Source: Branchiostoma floridae (taxonomy: Eukaryota; Chordata; Leptocardii; Amphioxiformes; Branchiostomatidae). From it: a stretch of DNA of 62,000 nucleotides. The notes beneath the pieces were generated by a model, which ran no database searches, was not told where the DNA came from, and saw nothing but the letters and a program-made list of their open reading frames with translations. Below are positions 38,358 through 50,717 of the stretch, in pieces. Position 1 is the first letter of the stretch. The number at the start of each line of letters is the position of its first letter. The position numbers and the translations under genes were made by a program. Location of the stretch: positions 8,908,476-8,970,475 of the forward strand of contig NC_049997.1 of NCBI RefSeq assembly GCF_000003815.2. Reading direction: 5' to 3'.

Positions 38358-38615
38358 TACCCCCTTCACATTAGCACGCCTCCGGCCATTCGCACGGATT
38401 TNNNNNNNNNNNNNNNNNNNNNNNNNNNNNNNNNNNNNNNNNNNNNNNNNNNNNNNNNNNNNNNNNNNNNNNNNNNNNNNNNNNNNNNNNNNNNNNNNNN
38501 NGACGCGAAGGGGGAAATCAGCCATTTCTTCATCGGCATCAGGGTCATGCCTCCTCGTAAATTAGAGCTCGCAGACTCGTCGTCCGATCGAATCGCGCCT
38601 AATGTGAAGGGGGTA
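38358..38615. mobile_element. TTA-flanked MITE, interior partly in an assembly gap
   Basis: The ends are perfect inverted repeats, TACCCCCTTCACATTAG and CTAATGTGAAGGGGGTA, flanked by TTA at 38355-38357 and 38616-38618. The host unit's sister copies read TTAGCGATAC (37706) and TTAGTGATAC (38011) without the element, so the duplication is exactly TTA. This fits PIF/Harbinger (TWA). Only about 44 and 114 bp of the element are sequenced either side of the gap. Confidence 0.93.
38402..38501. other. Assembly gap (100 N)
   Basis: Exactly 100 N, the usual placeholder for unknown length. It lies inside the inverted-repeat element, so the element's true length is unknown. Confidence 0.99.
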
Positions 38616-38725
38616 TTAGTGATACTGACAGTAGAGACGATCATAGTCACGACTTTATCTTTATGCTTTTAAGGACCCCGCCTAATAAGCCGTAGCAATT
38701 AGAGCACTGCAGTCGCACAGCTGCA

Positions 38726-39349
38726 AGCATAATAAACATGCTCATTAGGAACAGTTTGAATCCAGGGTGTTTATCTTAGACTACTACCCGCGGTTCGTCT
38801 TGTCATAGTTGATAAAAGTGGTTCATTTCCAGTGCTTTAGCCTGGGGTGTAGGGATAAATGAGGTGACATATTCCATGGGAAGATCTGAAACAATCTGGG
38901 GAACGATTTGTCAATGTCAACATGCTGTCATATCCACTATAGACCTCTGAACAGAAAAAAGAAGCGCCTTTTGACTGATTTTTTGCTAAAAAGTGGAATC
39001 GATTACTAAACCTTTGATGTTCGTTGACTCATATAATCACTAGTCTACATCAATATTGTTGTCAATCAAATGAAATTTAATATTGTTATGTTATGTTAAG
39101 AATCCTTCGTTAGAATCACTCCTATATGTTTGTGGTAGAGACCACCAGTTCCAATACAATATCTATCAAAAAGAGAGAGAAGAAATCCGAGAAAAAAATT
39201 GAGAAATGTCGTCTGTATTATACACTTAATAACCATTAAAATAAGAGAAAGAATAACGGCATATAGACACAAGAATTTCTGGTAATCACCGTTTTCCTAC
39301 TTATATAGTTACACACATTTTTTGCCTATGCTTTCACATTCGGAGCCGA
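38726..39349. other. No recognisable gene
   Basis: AT-rich, with no repeat or coding signal that I can name. Confidence 0.45.
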
Positions 39350-39542
39350 CTTTTGCATCTTCCGTGTTCAAAGTACAGACACAGATTTGCCGAAAGTACC
39401 ATGTCTTCGTGAGCACCGGTTGATTGGCCCCCTGCTGTAGTGACTTATGTATGTTTGACCCCAGGACTTAAAAACGGAGATGGGTGCCGGACCTACGCAT
39501 CACAATGTCATGCATGGCAACTTTAGCTTTAGCTTTAGCTTA
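39350..39542 (+). mobile_element. Probable retroposon 3' end with (CTTTAG)n tail
   Basis: The plus strand ends in CAACTTTAGCTTTAGCTTTAGCTT, a hexamer tail of about four units (39520-39541). GATGGGTGCCGGACCTACG and ATCACAATGTCATGCATGG lie just upstream and read like a LINE or SINE 3' region. The 5' limit is not determined. Confidence 0.5.
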
Positions 39543-42500
39543 GTATATGGGATTGGCAGCGCGCCATGTAGGTTCGCGGTGCAAAACTAATACTAATAGG
39601 CAGCCAACAGGGCACGCTCGGGGAGATACTTCACCACCAGGTTCATCGATCAGGTTACATGAAAGATGGACCCTGTCGGAGCTTTCGGACCACGCAAGTG
39701 TTTTCTAACTATCCAACTTCACAATCAATGTCAAGAAAACTGCCCCGGGCATATCGAGTTGTCTGGCCGGATCCTATTTATCCCAATTATCCACAGGATG
39801 TGAAGGAGTATAAAAAAAACGAGTCTTTGTTGTAAGTATCTCTTTCCATCCAAATTTGGAAGAACAAATGAGGACCGTTGGTGTACATCTTGACCACTTT
39901 TTCAAAGCTACACAGGGGTCTAAAGTGAGATATATTTATACTTTATATGTAACGGTATAGGGTACTTCTTTCATTAAAATAGTATAATATATCAATGCTG
40001 ATAGGATGAGATGTATTTCATTGTCTAACGTATTTGAGGTACAAACTTGGCAGATTGTTCGTTCTAAAGGGGCGCATTTATGCCTTCCCGACTCAATTCG
40101 TAGTTTGTGGCAACTGAATTTTACTCTTGTGAAACCAAGATTAGACGATAACGTCAAAGTAACGTCAACGTAACGATGGAAGCTATATTTGATCCTAAGA
40201 TAGGGCTATTCATTTTCCGTAACGGATCTTTCTGACTTTCCAAGGCTTCTGCAAAATCACGAGGGGCTTATTAAACAATCACTACATCAGAACGCCACTA
40301 CAGGAACTTTGTGCTTACAAATTTGGGCCTTTGACCTTCAAAGGTGAAATGGGTCACTGCTGAATTTTTCATATAACCTGTCCTACATGTATCTCTATAG
40401 TTGGCAAAAATCCAGAAAATATGCTTTTTTGAAGTATGATCTTACTGGTGGAAGACTCGACCTAACTTATGCTAAGAAGAAAGCCCAGAAAGAGTCTGAC
40501 TTTCAAGCCATCTCTATGCAAGTATGGGGCATTTCGACCATAAATTGAGTTTTGGAACTATGGCGACCGATATCGGTCAACTGGTGTCGGCAAATTACGT
40601 GGAATCAGCTCGTGTTTGTAAAAAATTCAAAAGAGATATAGGGGTGACCTGTGACTAAAATGTTACAGATAGCTATCTCTTTATATTTTCAAACTTCTCG
40701 TTTTGACTTTAAACTATCAAAGTGTCAACTGAAAAGTTTCCCGTCTTTTCAATTTATAACGATTTACTCTGGTGTGCCCAATAGTATCCAATAGCAGCAG
40801 CTTGAAGATAATACAGGCAGGTCCGCCATATGGCACAGGCATTTCTGGTCAAATTTGCTTTCAAATTGCGAACAGTTCTGCTGCCAAGTAGTATATATCT
40901 GTACGGCCCAGCCAGCGATAACGGACCTTTCCAAAGTCTAACGGCTTTGTGTGTGGTCACCAATAAGCCAAGCTTTGAGCCAGAGAAAGATAAATGGTCT
41001 CATAACGACAAGAATCACTTTCTGCTGTACGCTTTTGGCACCCGTGTATACTCCTATGCGTCAGTATGTCTAGCACGTAATATAAATGTGAACACTATTG
41101 AGAATTCTACATCGCGTCCGTGTATCAAAATTTATGGAAATCCTTTTGCAGCAAATTGAAACCGTGATCTTGAGAAAGTCATGCCGGCTAGACAGTGAAA
41201 CAATTAATCACACTGGTCCCGTCTGAGAGGGCTCTTTCTTCCACACTAGACGGATTTCTTGCATTTTGAATATTTGTGCAATGTCTTATTTATTGTATGA
41301 GTCTTGACAGATGAGGCGAATTACTATGGATGGAAGATTTTTCGACGGATATTTAGAATAAAGATTCTCATTGACCAGGAACTGGTGATATATTGCATTT
41401 GGCAATAGTTGCGAAACAGTTCAAAGATAGATCGAATACAAAGATTTCTGTAGACTTAAGCATACATGCCAAATCTATATGAATGGTGGAACATGTTCTT
41501 CAGGCGACTAACAGATTATTTGATTTCTCGCCTAATATGTCACTCTCACAGGCAGAAAGCAGCTACATTCATCATTTGAGACAATCAAATCTACTTTGTT
41601 CCAAAGATTGCAATGCGTTAATGATACAAACTAAATATGTTGCCGGTCGATCACACTGAATATCTTTACAGCATCTCAAATGAATAATGCTTTCATTTTC
41701 CGTATCATTAGTAACTTGTTATGACATTTCTCCTACCAACACGTGACCTTTATATTGTGACAATTTTAACATCATTCACCTATTTATCAAAGCTTGAATA
41801 TGAAACTCCATGCGTCCGAGACATAACTTCTCATAACGGATGTCAGATACGTTAAATATACACACTAGATCACACTACATGTACAGACACACAGAAACGT
41901 CTCATGGTTGAGATTACATGTCGGTGGGAACGATTCCAGTTCATGCAGTGTTGACAGCATCGTCCATCAGTATCCCTGAAGGCCAAATCTTATTCACTCA
42001 CGATATTGCTCTGGTTGTACTCAATGAATCATCATTACTAGTGTTGATATACTACAAGCTTGTGGTTGCAGTCTGAAAACCGCCATAGAAAATCCATAGC
42101 ATTCATACTGGCAGTTTTCTTGCAGGCACACATTGACTAAATAATCTTACAAAAGCCAAATACATTTTCCACTGACAAAGTTTTGCCGATATCAATGTTT
42201 ACAACTTGCTTAAGTAACAACTCTCAGTCTTCATGGCTACCTTGTTCCCACAACGACCTGGGGGCCAAGGGACTAGGTGAATAAGTCTTGGTCAAACTTA
42301 TTGCAGTGTGGCGAAACTATCGATGTAACATAACATTTCTAACATAGGGAATGAAGCTTTAAAGGTGGCAACAACCTGAAGAGAAGCTTTCAGAAGGCAT
42401 CCGCCATCTTTCTTCAGCTCTTAATAGGTTGTCGTGTGCCCTGGGAGTCAAAAGTTACACGTAAAGAAAATTGTGTCGTAACTTTTGTACGCGCATTTTC

Positions 42501-45500
42501 AGCTTAAGAATTCTTGCTTTTTACAGCTTCTTGTTAGCTAACCACTCCCGATTCTCATGCCTCTCACTCTATAGCATGAACTGCATGAAAAATTAGCCAT
42601 TGATCAGTATCACGCTTTCCTAAAAGACAGGCGGCGATTCAAAGCCAAACCTCAACGTCTCTGGCGTTGCTAATCTGTAGATGTGGAAGATGCAAGCGTT
42701 TCTGTATCAAGTGGCGTGCAATACGTGAGCTAATTGTAACCCAAGGTCGTTTTTCAGAGTGATGCAGCTGCGTTCGTGTCCTAGAAGACGTCTGGAGTCG
42801 TTGGATGAATTGCAAAAGACCTGTGCTGCAGTCATTTCATGTGTTAACGTCTCGTTAGGTTCCCCGTACTCCTTGTCATGTTTTGAATAGCAGTCTATCA
42901 TACTAATGATGAAGCCACGGTACAAATGCTGCCCTATGAAAGGGGATCAACGACATTGTGTTTCACATTTTAGTTATGTTACAGAACACTGTGTGTAGTG
43001 TGTAGGCCACAGGATCAAACCTGCCTCAGAAAATACAAAGAGACGTGTGGACTACACGCGTGCTTGGCACTGCAACCTCGCAAATACCAGGTAACATATC
43101 AACGTCGACAACCCGTGGAGTAGAGCTTTAGTATGGCAGCTACGTAATCCTGCATCATTAAGCGGTTGTGTTTCGGGAGTACTGTATATTACACGGCTAA
43201 ACATTACTTCGGTTACGCAAATCCTTTTGGAAGATATCAAATTTCAAACCTCCTGCTCACTGGGTGAACGACTCTGGTAATGGTGCCCGCAGGAATTCAT
43301 GACTCTTACACAAATCCTTATTCTATTGATGCAGAAAAACAGAGCACGCATTTTATGTTTTTACCGCTACGTAGGCTTTATTTTCAGTGTGTCTATTTGT
43401 TATATGGTCTTCAGTATGTGTAGATATTTTGAAACACTTTCAGCAGAATAGCAGGAAGAAAATGCAGTGAGAAGATTGGAGTGACAGGAAGTATCAGTCA
43501 TGTCAGGTCATAGGGCCAATGGAAGAGACTACTAATTTACAGTGGGGTTTTCATTTTGGTACGTCTGTGTTTCAGTAGTTATGTATTTCTGAAATTTTCG
43601 TCATGTCCACCGTGAAGTGACAGCTGGTGATCAATGGATACACAAATGGAATGTTATTCAAACCGTTATTTGCACGGTTATAAACTAGAGTCATACAAAA
43701 TAAACGAGAACTCTAGATATATCATGAAGGCGTGAGATATTCGAACTTGTTTTTTTTCTGCAGCCCCACGATAACAAATGGTCACGGAGTCTCCTGTCAG
43801 TACGGATTAAGTTGGAGAAGACTTTATCTCGCTAAGCGCGACGGTGGGCGCTCGTGATTGGTCATGTCATGCAGATAGAAAGAAATCAGTTTGCTTCTAC
43901 GCTCACTGGATAGTCTACAAAGCAATCCTCTACTGGTCAGAATCAATGGCGGCACGGACACAAAGAACTGATAAAGAAACCCTCTTTACAAACGCTAAAA
44001 AAACAAGCTCGAAGATGCGTGTGATCCTTCTCATGAACTAATTTAGGCGAAATGAAAGACTTGAATGATCTTACGAAGGCATAGTTGACAGAAGTATCGT
44101 AGCTGTTTGAATCTATGACATTAATGAAATAAAGTTTTAATGGAATTGCGATTCTAATGCCCGTTTTTTTGCTTAAGAGAATACCATTCGTGTAAAGTTA
44201 GGGTAACATCAATATTAATATGTACTTAAATATCCTATTTCTCACAGGTGACAGGTATGACACTACCACAGACGGTAAGAAGTTTATAAGCCCAAGACTG
44301 ATCCATAAAGCGGATGGCGATGCGCAGGGTCATCTGTGATGCTACAACGCTCATCAGGACTATTCAGTATAATCCGCTACTGAAGAATATGAGGCATATA
44401 AATATACTGTATTCATGGAGAATATTACACAGTTTAGATAGTAGAAACTTGGATGAAAGATTAACATTTTCAGGATATTAAGATTGATTCCCGTCCTTTC
44501 TGTTTGCAAAATTGATTTGATATTTCAACGATTCTTTTCACGTATAGAAGATGTAGAAGACTAGACTTCACGAAAGTCACTGTACTTTTTGGTGTATAGA
44601 TAAATATTAACTGTTATATATATATTACTTAACAAACATTATATTTACGTATTAGTTCAGGTTTTGCCTCTACCTATCATGTGTCTCCCATCGCTGTTTA
44701 CTTTGCCATTAGAGCTGTTCTAGTTTTCGATTTTGCCTTACACCAGATTCAGATAGAACAAGAAGGCAATGCTGAACACATGCGTTCGTGCGTTTCCCTC
44801 AATCGACATCTGAGCTGTGTCCCCAAAAGTAGGAAGATGGTCATAGATAACACGACGGGAGACACTACAAAGACTAAAAGCATCTGTGCATCAGATAAAG
44901 TATGGCCTCAGACAGTAATTACTCCTGGATCTCTGTAGACCACATCGCTGAGGCAAAAGGGTATCCTTGGTCATTGCTATCTCCATTAAGCTGTCCAGCA
45001 CGGCTGAAACTATGTATGGTTTGGGTACCACAACGGCACCGGGGCCATGTCCATTACATCCCCATTTCAGTACCAAGGACGGCGACTTGCTGCTACCGAG
45101 CCATTTGAAAGATGCAGAAAGCTAAACGAATTTAATAGAAAAAGACGTAACTTTTACGTCATTACCTGCACGCTTTGTATGATTTGTTGTCTTGCCTTTC
45201 CAACCATTACTACGATTTGCTTAAGTTCCGATTCTGAAGTCAAGAATTACAGTTCACGGAAATCCACAGCAAGGCAGCAACGATAATGCCGTGTAGGGAA
45301 ATTGCGGCCTTGAAAAATGCTGCTTGCTTGGAGCTACATCGGGACCACTTATACGTAGTTTGTTTGCTCAGCACCATAGATGGTATCTGCTTGGGGCTTG
45401 TAGACATGGGTGATTTCTTATCGTGGTTGTTGTTGTCGCATCGACCCATTACTGGCTTAAGAGGGCCATCTTCAGTAACAGTCCTGGCCAGTTCTTGCTC

Positions 45501-45740
45501 TTTGAGATTGTGGAATTTGATGGTTTTCTGTCGGCCAATACTTGTAATTGTGGTGCAGTTGTGAAGATTTCGCCGGTACATATGCCTGACTGACGTCAGA
45601 GCATTCAGATATCAGGATATTCTTATATAGATCCACTCAAAAGTTGGACCGTGTCCAATCAGTTGAACGCCACTGATGATTATTGTTTTCTTAGATACAA
45701 GGATACGTTCTCCAGGTAATGCTCCTGGTAATGCTTATTA
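39543..45740. other. No recognisable gene in 6.2 kb
   Basis: Several open frames of 60-113 codons occur (for example 40830-41159 + and 45240-45581 -). None has a recognisable domain, and the two strands overlap each other at 45240-45581. I could not identify a transposable element here by eye. Confidence 0.4.
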
Positions 45741-45941
45741 GGCCACATTTCCAAATCTGAACCCTTCTGGGCAGCTTTCGGGAACGGAAAGAATCATATA
45801 AAAGACAGCAAAATACACAGTACGTAAAAAGAATAGTCATGAGCCTCATTGGTGTATATTTCTAGGTATAAATTTTTATTTTTCGTCTCCATAAAGTAAA
45901 ATAGCACGTGCACGGCCAGGTCATGGTTTTGAAATGTGACC
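45741..45941 (+). mobile_element. MITE with GGYCACATTTC ends
   Basis: A 201-bp element. The left end is GGCCACATTTCCAAATC and the right end reads back as GGTCACATTTCAAAACC. It is flanked by TTA on the left and TAA on the right, so the duplication is not exact. The ends resemble those of 37093-37328 (GGCCCCCTTTCCA). The interior at 45794-45832 contains AAAAGACAGCAAAATACAC and TACGTAAAAAGAAT, closely matching the core of the TTAA-flanked family. Confidence 0.75.
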
Positions 45942-47569
45942 TAAGCACAACCTTGAAGATATCATGCCAAGAATAAACTGTTAGTGTGCAATTCTTTTTC
46001 AACATGAAAAATACTTTCTAGGGTTTACTTTGAAGCCCTTTCTCTGAGTTCGTTTGCGATAGTTTCAAGTTCTGATTGCGTTTCACTTTCCACTCACGGA
46101 CGTCTTCTTATCGATCATCTGAGACGGTGAACCCAATGAGCCACTGAACTTCACTTTCACTTACTTCAGATGGGATTCCTGGCATTCTTAGGAAGACTGC
46201 AATGAAGAAATTCTTGATAAGACACGCGAAAACCGCGTACTGAATTATGTAGAAGCAACCTGAACTTTTTCATCAGAGAACTTCAAAAGAAAGAACTTCA
46301 AAGTCCTTCAAAGTCTTTTAAATTGCTCACCAATAACGCTAATTACTAGAATTTTGGAGTACATTCAGCCGTGGTTAGTATCATTCAATGGAAAAAAACG
46401 TTTGTACACAATATGAATCCTTTTAATCATACACCATTTCAATGAACATCGAACTTTGCACACCATACATGTACTTGATTTTTTCTGTCATGTGACTGCG
46501 ATGGTGATTGACTATCATTGTGTCTAGAACCAGTACTTATTATTTTTAAAGGGTTTAATAGTATAACCCTTTTTTTTTACTTCCGATACAAATCGGTTTG
46601 CGGGTTTGTATTATCCACTTCATCATTACAGTTTATGGCGTTGGTATTAGAAGAATGGCTATGATGATTTTTGCATATACAATACAGTGTTATCCATCAT
46701 CAGAGCCACAAGATTTTGATGGCTGTTGACAAGACCATGTACTAGATTGGAGTAGCATTTGACTTATCTACTTCAAAGATCGTATTACAGAGTTAAACAG
46801 AGATGTTCTGAAACATGTTTGTAAAATTCATATCTATTTTACAAGCGATAAGCCTTTAAATCATGTGTAGTTTTTTTTAACAAATCCAGATTACTTGGCA
46901 ACCTCAATCAACATGCTTTATTGTAGGTTGTGTGTTTGATGCGTTTTATTATATTCTTTACAGTATATGGATGACTACATCAACTGTAAGTACTCTCAAT
47001 TGATAACGTGATATACTTCGCCCTGTATATTCTTCAGTTCATCTTCCTCCCAATAATCAGTAGACACTCCCTTGATGCCATCCGCTTGATGATGTGCGTC
47101 TACGGATCATAGTACCATGTTAAGAAGAGAGCCATCAAGACAATGCCTTCGATACTTAAGTGTTCCAATAGATTTACTAAGAAGAAGAATTGGATAAAAT
47201 GGGACGTCGCGCCAAACGACCCTGTTGCGTGAGACACAGGAGTGAATCACATTTTTTCCTGTTATTGAGGAAAGACTCTCATGTGGTAGATATGGTACAA
47301 TGACCCTGTGACTACAGCATCTGGTGTTATAGCTGGCAACTTCAATCAAAGAAGAAATGATGCTCGTTCGCCTTTAACGATGATTCTATTCTAATAACTG
47401 TAATATGCCGTTAAGACCGAAATTTTGTTTGCACATTGTTCCCGCGCCCGCTACAATGGCGGGTAAACGACCCTGCTCGCATCAAACCCTTGGTGTTGTG
47501 AGTGACTTCACAGCAAAACTAATCTAAGAAAAAATCAAAGATGCTGTACCAGCTCCATGTAGTTTTTTT
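45942..47569. other. No recognisable gene
   Basis: No supported coding or named repeat. A small GC-rich hairpin (CCCGC ... GCGGG) lies near 47448-47463. Confidence 0.45.
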
Positions 47570-48060
47570 TATTTCATTGTATTTTTCTCTATCATCTCCA
47601 AACAAACTCGTTTAAGAAACTGTAGATGGAAATTAAAACAAGGACTTCTTGACAGCAAATAGGAACATCTTTGGACCCAGGCGATCACACAACGACAGGA
47701 ACAAACACACAGACCAAAAACAATACCTTTATTTTTCCTACCGGAAAAAAAAGAGTTTTACACTTTCTGGAATCCTAGCTGGACAATAGGACGCGAAATC
47801 CGACGTGGAAATGCTCCTTTTCACAAAGCTTAAATGTTACCGAAGATCAGCTCGCAACAAACATACATTTAGCAGGAAACTGAAGATGGGAATTTGGAAA
47901 AAAATATTAACAATCACTTCCTGCTGACCTATTGAAACATCTTTGAACCCAGGCCAAGCCAATCTTTGCACCATGTCAGTCTCCGATTAATTACGCCATC
48001 ATCAAACAACGAGACAAACAAGCAGACATACCTAAAACAATACCTCCATCTTAACATAGG
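47570..48060. repeat. Old duplication, about 260-310 bp spacing
   Basis: AAACTGWAGATGGRAATT occurs at about 47618 and 47878. GAACATCTTTGGACCCAGGC or its variant occurs at about 47662 and 47936, and AAAACAATACCT at about 47717 and 48033. The units are diverged by many indels. They look like two adjacent copies of a dispersed repeat that I cannot name. Confidence 0.65.
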
Positions 48061-48512
48061 TAACAAGTTCCCGAGATGCATTCCTCGCATGCCACTTTCT
48101 CTTCTTCGATCTTAGATCTTATCGTCTAATCTCTTTACTCCCTCTATACCAGGTTGGCAACAAGAAAGGCGTTACGTTTGAAGGAATCCCACATTTATTG
48201 ACTGTGACTGATTCTACATAATCCGTCCTTGGGGTTTTGTTAGGTTCTAAAACACAGGACTTAACAAGAATATACAGCACAATATATTGAGGATAAAGTG
48301 TTGAAAGCCTTATGCACACAGCGTGCGTGTTTTTGATTGTTGTTATAGCATGATGTATTGATTGGTACCAGCGAGGATTATAACGGTGGGGAAAGTAGGA
48401 CTGTATAAAGAGATAGGGAGGATGGGCCGACGCAATACAATGATGGTATGTCATCTATAAAACATGTTGGGAAACGATTGTACAATATTTTCGCCACTGG
48501 AAAATGTCATAA
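48061..48512. other. No recognisable gene
   Basis: A 111-codon frame on the minus strand (48119-48454) has no recognisable domain. It is TTG/ATG-ambiguous in context and unsupported. Confidence 0.4.
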
Positions 48513-48640
48513 TGAATGGATGAATGAAGATCTTTATTGTACGTTTTTGTAAGCTAAGTACAGTTCAAGGTGAATAGAATACATATAGTGATTCTAAGTA
48601 CAATTTGTATAGGGTGTGATACATGACTAAGACTACAAGG
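48513..48640 (-). mobile_element. Probable CR1/L2-like LINE 3' end
   Basis: Read on the minus strand, AATAAAGATCTTCATTCATCC ends the unit, a polyadenylation-like signal followed by CATTCAT-type repeats. Such tails are characteristic of CR1/L2-type LINEs. Upstream is about 100 bp of AT-rich 3' UTR-like sequence without coding remains. The 5' limit is arbitrary. Confidence 0.5.
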
Positions 48641-50043
48641 TCTAAAGTATACTAGGATGTACAGGATCAACTTCTTTTCGCTTCTTAAGACAGTTGTTTG
48701 TTATATCCCTTACCAGCCATCGACCTTAAAAGAGCCCAGGCCTCTAGGTTTTTTTTTTTGTTAGGGTTGGGTAACTTATAAATTTCTAGGCCCAAGCTTC
48801 ATTGGTGTTGTTACGGTAGATGAGTAAGCTAGCTTCAAGGTTGAGCAAAATCGTAACAAGAGTTTAATATCCAGACTGTCAGACACGTACCACAGACAGG
48901 ATTAGTAAGTGGAATGAAATTAGATATCTATGAGCGATAGCCAAATGGAAAACCTGGCAATTGCTTCATATTCAACACGTTTACTATTTGCGAACCAAGA
49001 AGGAGATGTGAACAGGTCTATGTCCTTCAAAACGGTCTTGAATTGAGATTTGCAACCCCGAAACTAATATTTACATAGGAAATGCCAGCAGGTCAGAATA
49101 AACGACGCACAAATTGTAGTTTTCTTAAGTAAACTACGACGTAGACCAGCTAAGCTGGCTAAAGAGAGACACACCCAAATGCTACTGAAGCGAGCTTTGA
49201 TTGTAAAATGTACAGACACACAGTTAGTTACCAAGCAGCGTTCCTCACCAGCTTGACAATGCGCAAGATCAAGGCGAGCAATTATGCATAGATAATTCCA
49301 ACCAATTTCAGTCAGACATGTCATTTGTTGCAGCTCGCTCGCAGCCTGAGTTACCGATGGAAATTGCAACAAGTGTGAATCATAATATCGTCTGACACCG
49401 TGACTGCAGTACCCGGATGTACGCATCTTTACTACGGCACGTTTTCCATTTGTCTTCATTTGTCATAACCTCTGTTAAAATGGAGGTTCTTTGGGTGTGT
49501 CTGTGTCTTTTTGTGTTTTCAGATATGATATCATAAACACGATATACCATCAGCTTAAGAACCATAGATTAAGAACCATAGATAAAGAACCCTGGTTGGA
49601 TTGTAATATGTGGTGTGCTGGTAAGTCTTTAAAAGACAAATTTTGGCGTAAATTTTGGGCCCCCTGTCAGCTTTCGTTTGTACTGCAGTGGACCTTCCAG
49701 TTTTTTTTCGATCTTTTTCCTGTAGGTACGTTTCATGGTCTTGACGTTTTGGTGGCAGATAGCTCTTGTGGTCAGAAAGAAATAATGCATGTTTGGGCTC
49801 CCTAGAAGCTTGTTTTAGAACTGCAGGGGCGTTTATTTTCCAAACTTCGCCCTGCGAATTTTGACATATCCTCTACATTAACATATTTCCTTTGACGACT
49901 TCCCAAACAGGTCATCGATTAAAAGCTTTTCATCGGATTTAATGCATATCTAATTGTAAATCAATATCGCATAATGTGTAATAAATATTGCAGGAGCGCT
50001 GCTAATGACGCTTGAGGCCATCTGTAGCTATAAGATAAGAGTC
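48641..50043. other. No recognisable gene
   Basis: A 131-codon frame on the minus strand (49064-49459) is unsupported: ordinary composition but no domain, splice or 3' end signal. Confidence 0.4.
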
Positions 50044-50413
50044 CATGGCTCGAAATACTTTTACTGCATACCTGCACCGGTGCAGGTAACATTGAAAATT
50101 ACCTGCACCAGACAAATTTTACCTGCATCACTCTGAATTTATGAAGTATGGATCATTACTAAAATTGTTCAGAAACCATTTTCTATATTTTGTTTTATAC
50201 TTTATAGGCGGTAACAGTCAATGCAGCTAATAACAATCCACATTCACCTACACCATATGCCATTTATGTATTTAAAAAAAACAGTACATGGACCAGTGCA
50301 GGTTAGGTGTAGGTACTTACTTAGGTGCAGGTAGACAACAGAAATACATGCACAGCTCCAATTTTACTTGCACTAACCTGCATAATTTTATGCAGATGGT
50401 ATTTCGAGCCCTG
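50044..50413. mobile_element. hAT-like MITE
   Basis: A 370-bp element. The left end is CATGGCTCGAAATAC and the right end reads back as CAGGGCTCGAAATAC. CAGGGCTCGAAAT is a common hAT terminus. Both arms contain repeated GCAGGT and ACCTGCA motifs, including the palindrome ACCTGCACCGGTGCAGGT (50071-50088). The 8-bp flanks (TAAGAGTC and GTGTTGTG) do not match, so the expected hAT duplication has decayed or the flanks have changed. Confidence 0.8.
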
Positions 50414-50706
50414 GTGTTGTGTTAGTGTTGTTCAAACGTTTTCTGCCATCGCCGGCACCTGTTCCGTGGATGACAATTAGAGGATATAATTGCGCTCTTG
50501 TTATCCTCTCAAAGCCCTCAATCGGAGAGTCATCAGATGATGTTTTCGCCCTCATTAATTGACATTTACTGACGCAGAAGATTTCCAGATGGTTCTGTCG
50601 TACGGAGAGTGTTTGTATGTATGTCAGAGTTCGCGTAGCAATGTGGATTTGTTGGAGCTTTTGAAAACACGCTAGCTAGGAAGGGAAGGCTAGGGGGCCT
50701 TGGTCC

Positions 50707-50717
50707 AAGATGGCGGC
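50707..50717 (+). promoter_or_regulatory. YY1-type site near LINE 5' end
   Basis: AAGATGGCGGC is the canonical YY1 core. Such a motif at the very 5' end of mammalian L1 positions transcription initiation. By analogy it may do so here, 557 bp upstream of the start codon. This is inferred from sequence only. Confidence 0.5.

Larger units (their letters stand above)
37472..38725. repeat. Three-unit tandem array, about 290-355 bp period, third unit interrupted
   Basis: ATTAGAGCACTG recurs at 37791, 38083 and 38698. The GCTCT...CGGTTC anchor recurs at 37610, 37927 and 38251. Once the 258-bp MITE and its 3-bp duplication in unit 3 are subtracted, the spacing is consistent. Units include TTTACCAAC, GATTGATGAT and GATACTGACAGTAG or variants. 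Confidence 0.9.

Noticed and set aside
38366-38650. 94-codon open frame across the N run (-)
   Set aside because: A third of it is undetermined sequence inside a MITE; the frame is an artefact of the gap.
37472-38725. Regularly spaced repeats considered as a CRISPR-like array
   Set aside because: Units are about 300 bp, diverged and of eukaryotic character; no short repeat/spacer organisation exists.
45240-45581. 113-codon frame (-) overlapping a 92-codon frame (+)
   Set aside because: Both strands are open over the same bases and neither translation is recognisable, so I cannot choose either as real.
49064-49459. 131-codon open frame (-)
   Set aside because: No recognisable domain, splice or polyadenylation context.
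50036-50421. 8-bp target duplication for the hAT-like element
   Set aside because: TAAGAGTC and GTGTTGTG do not match, so the duplication cannot be claimed.
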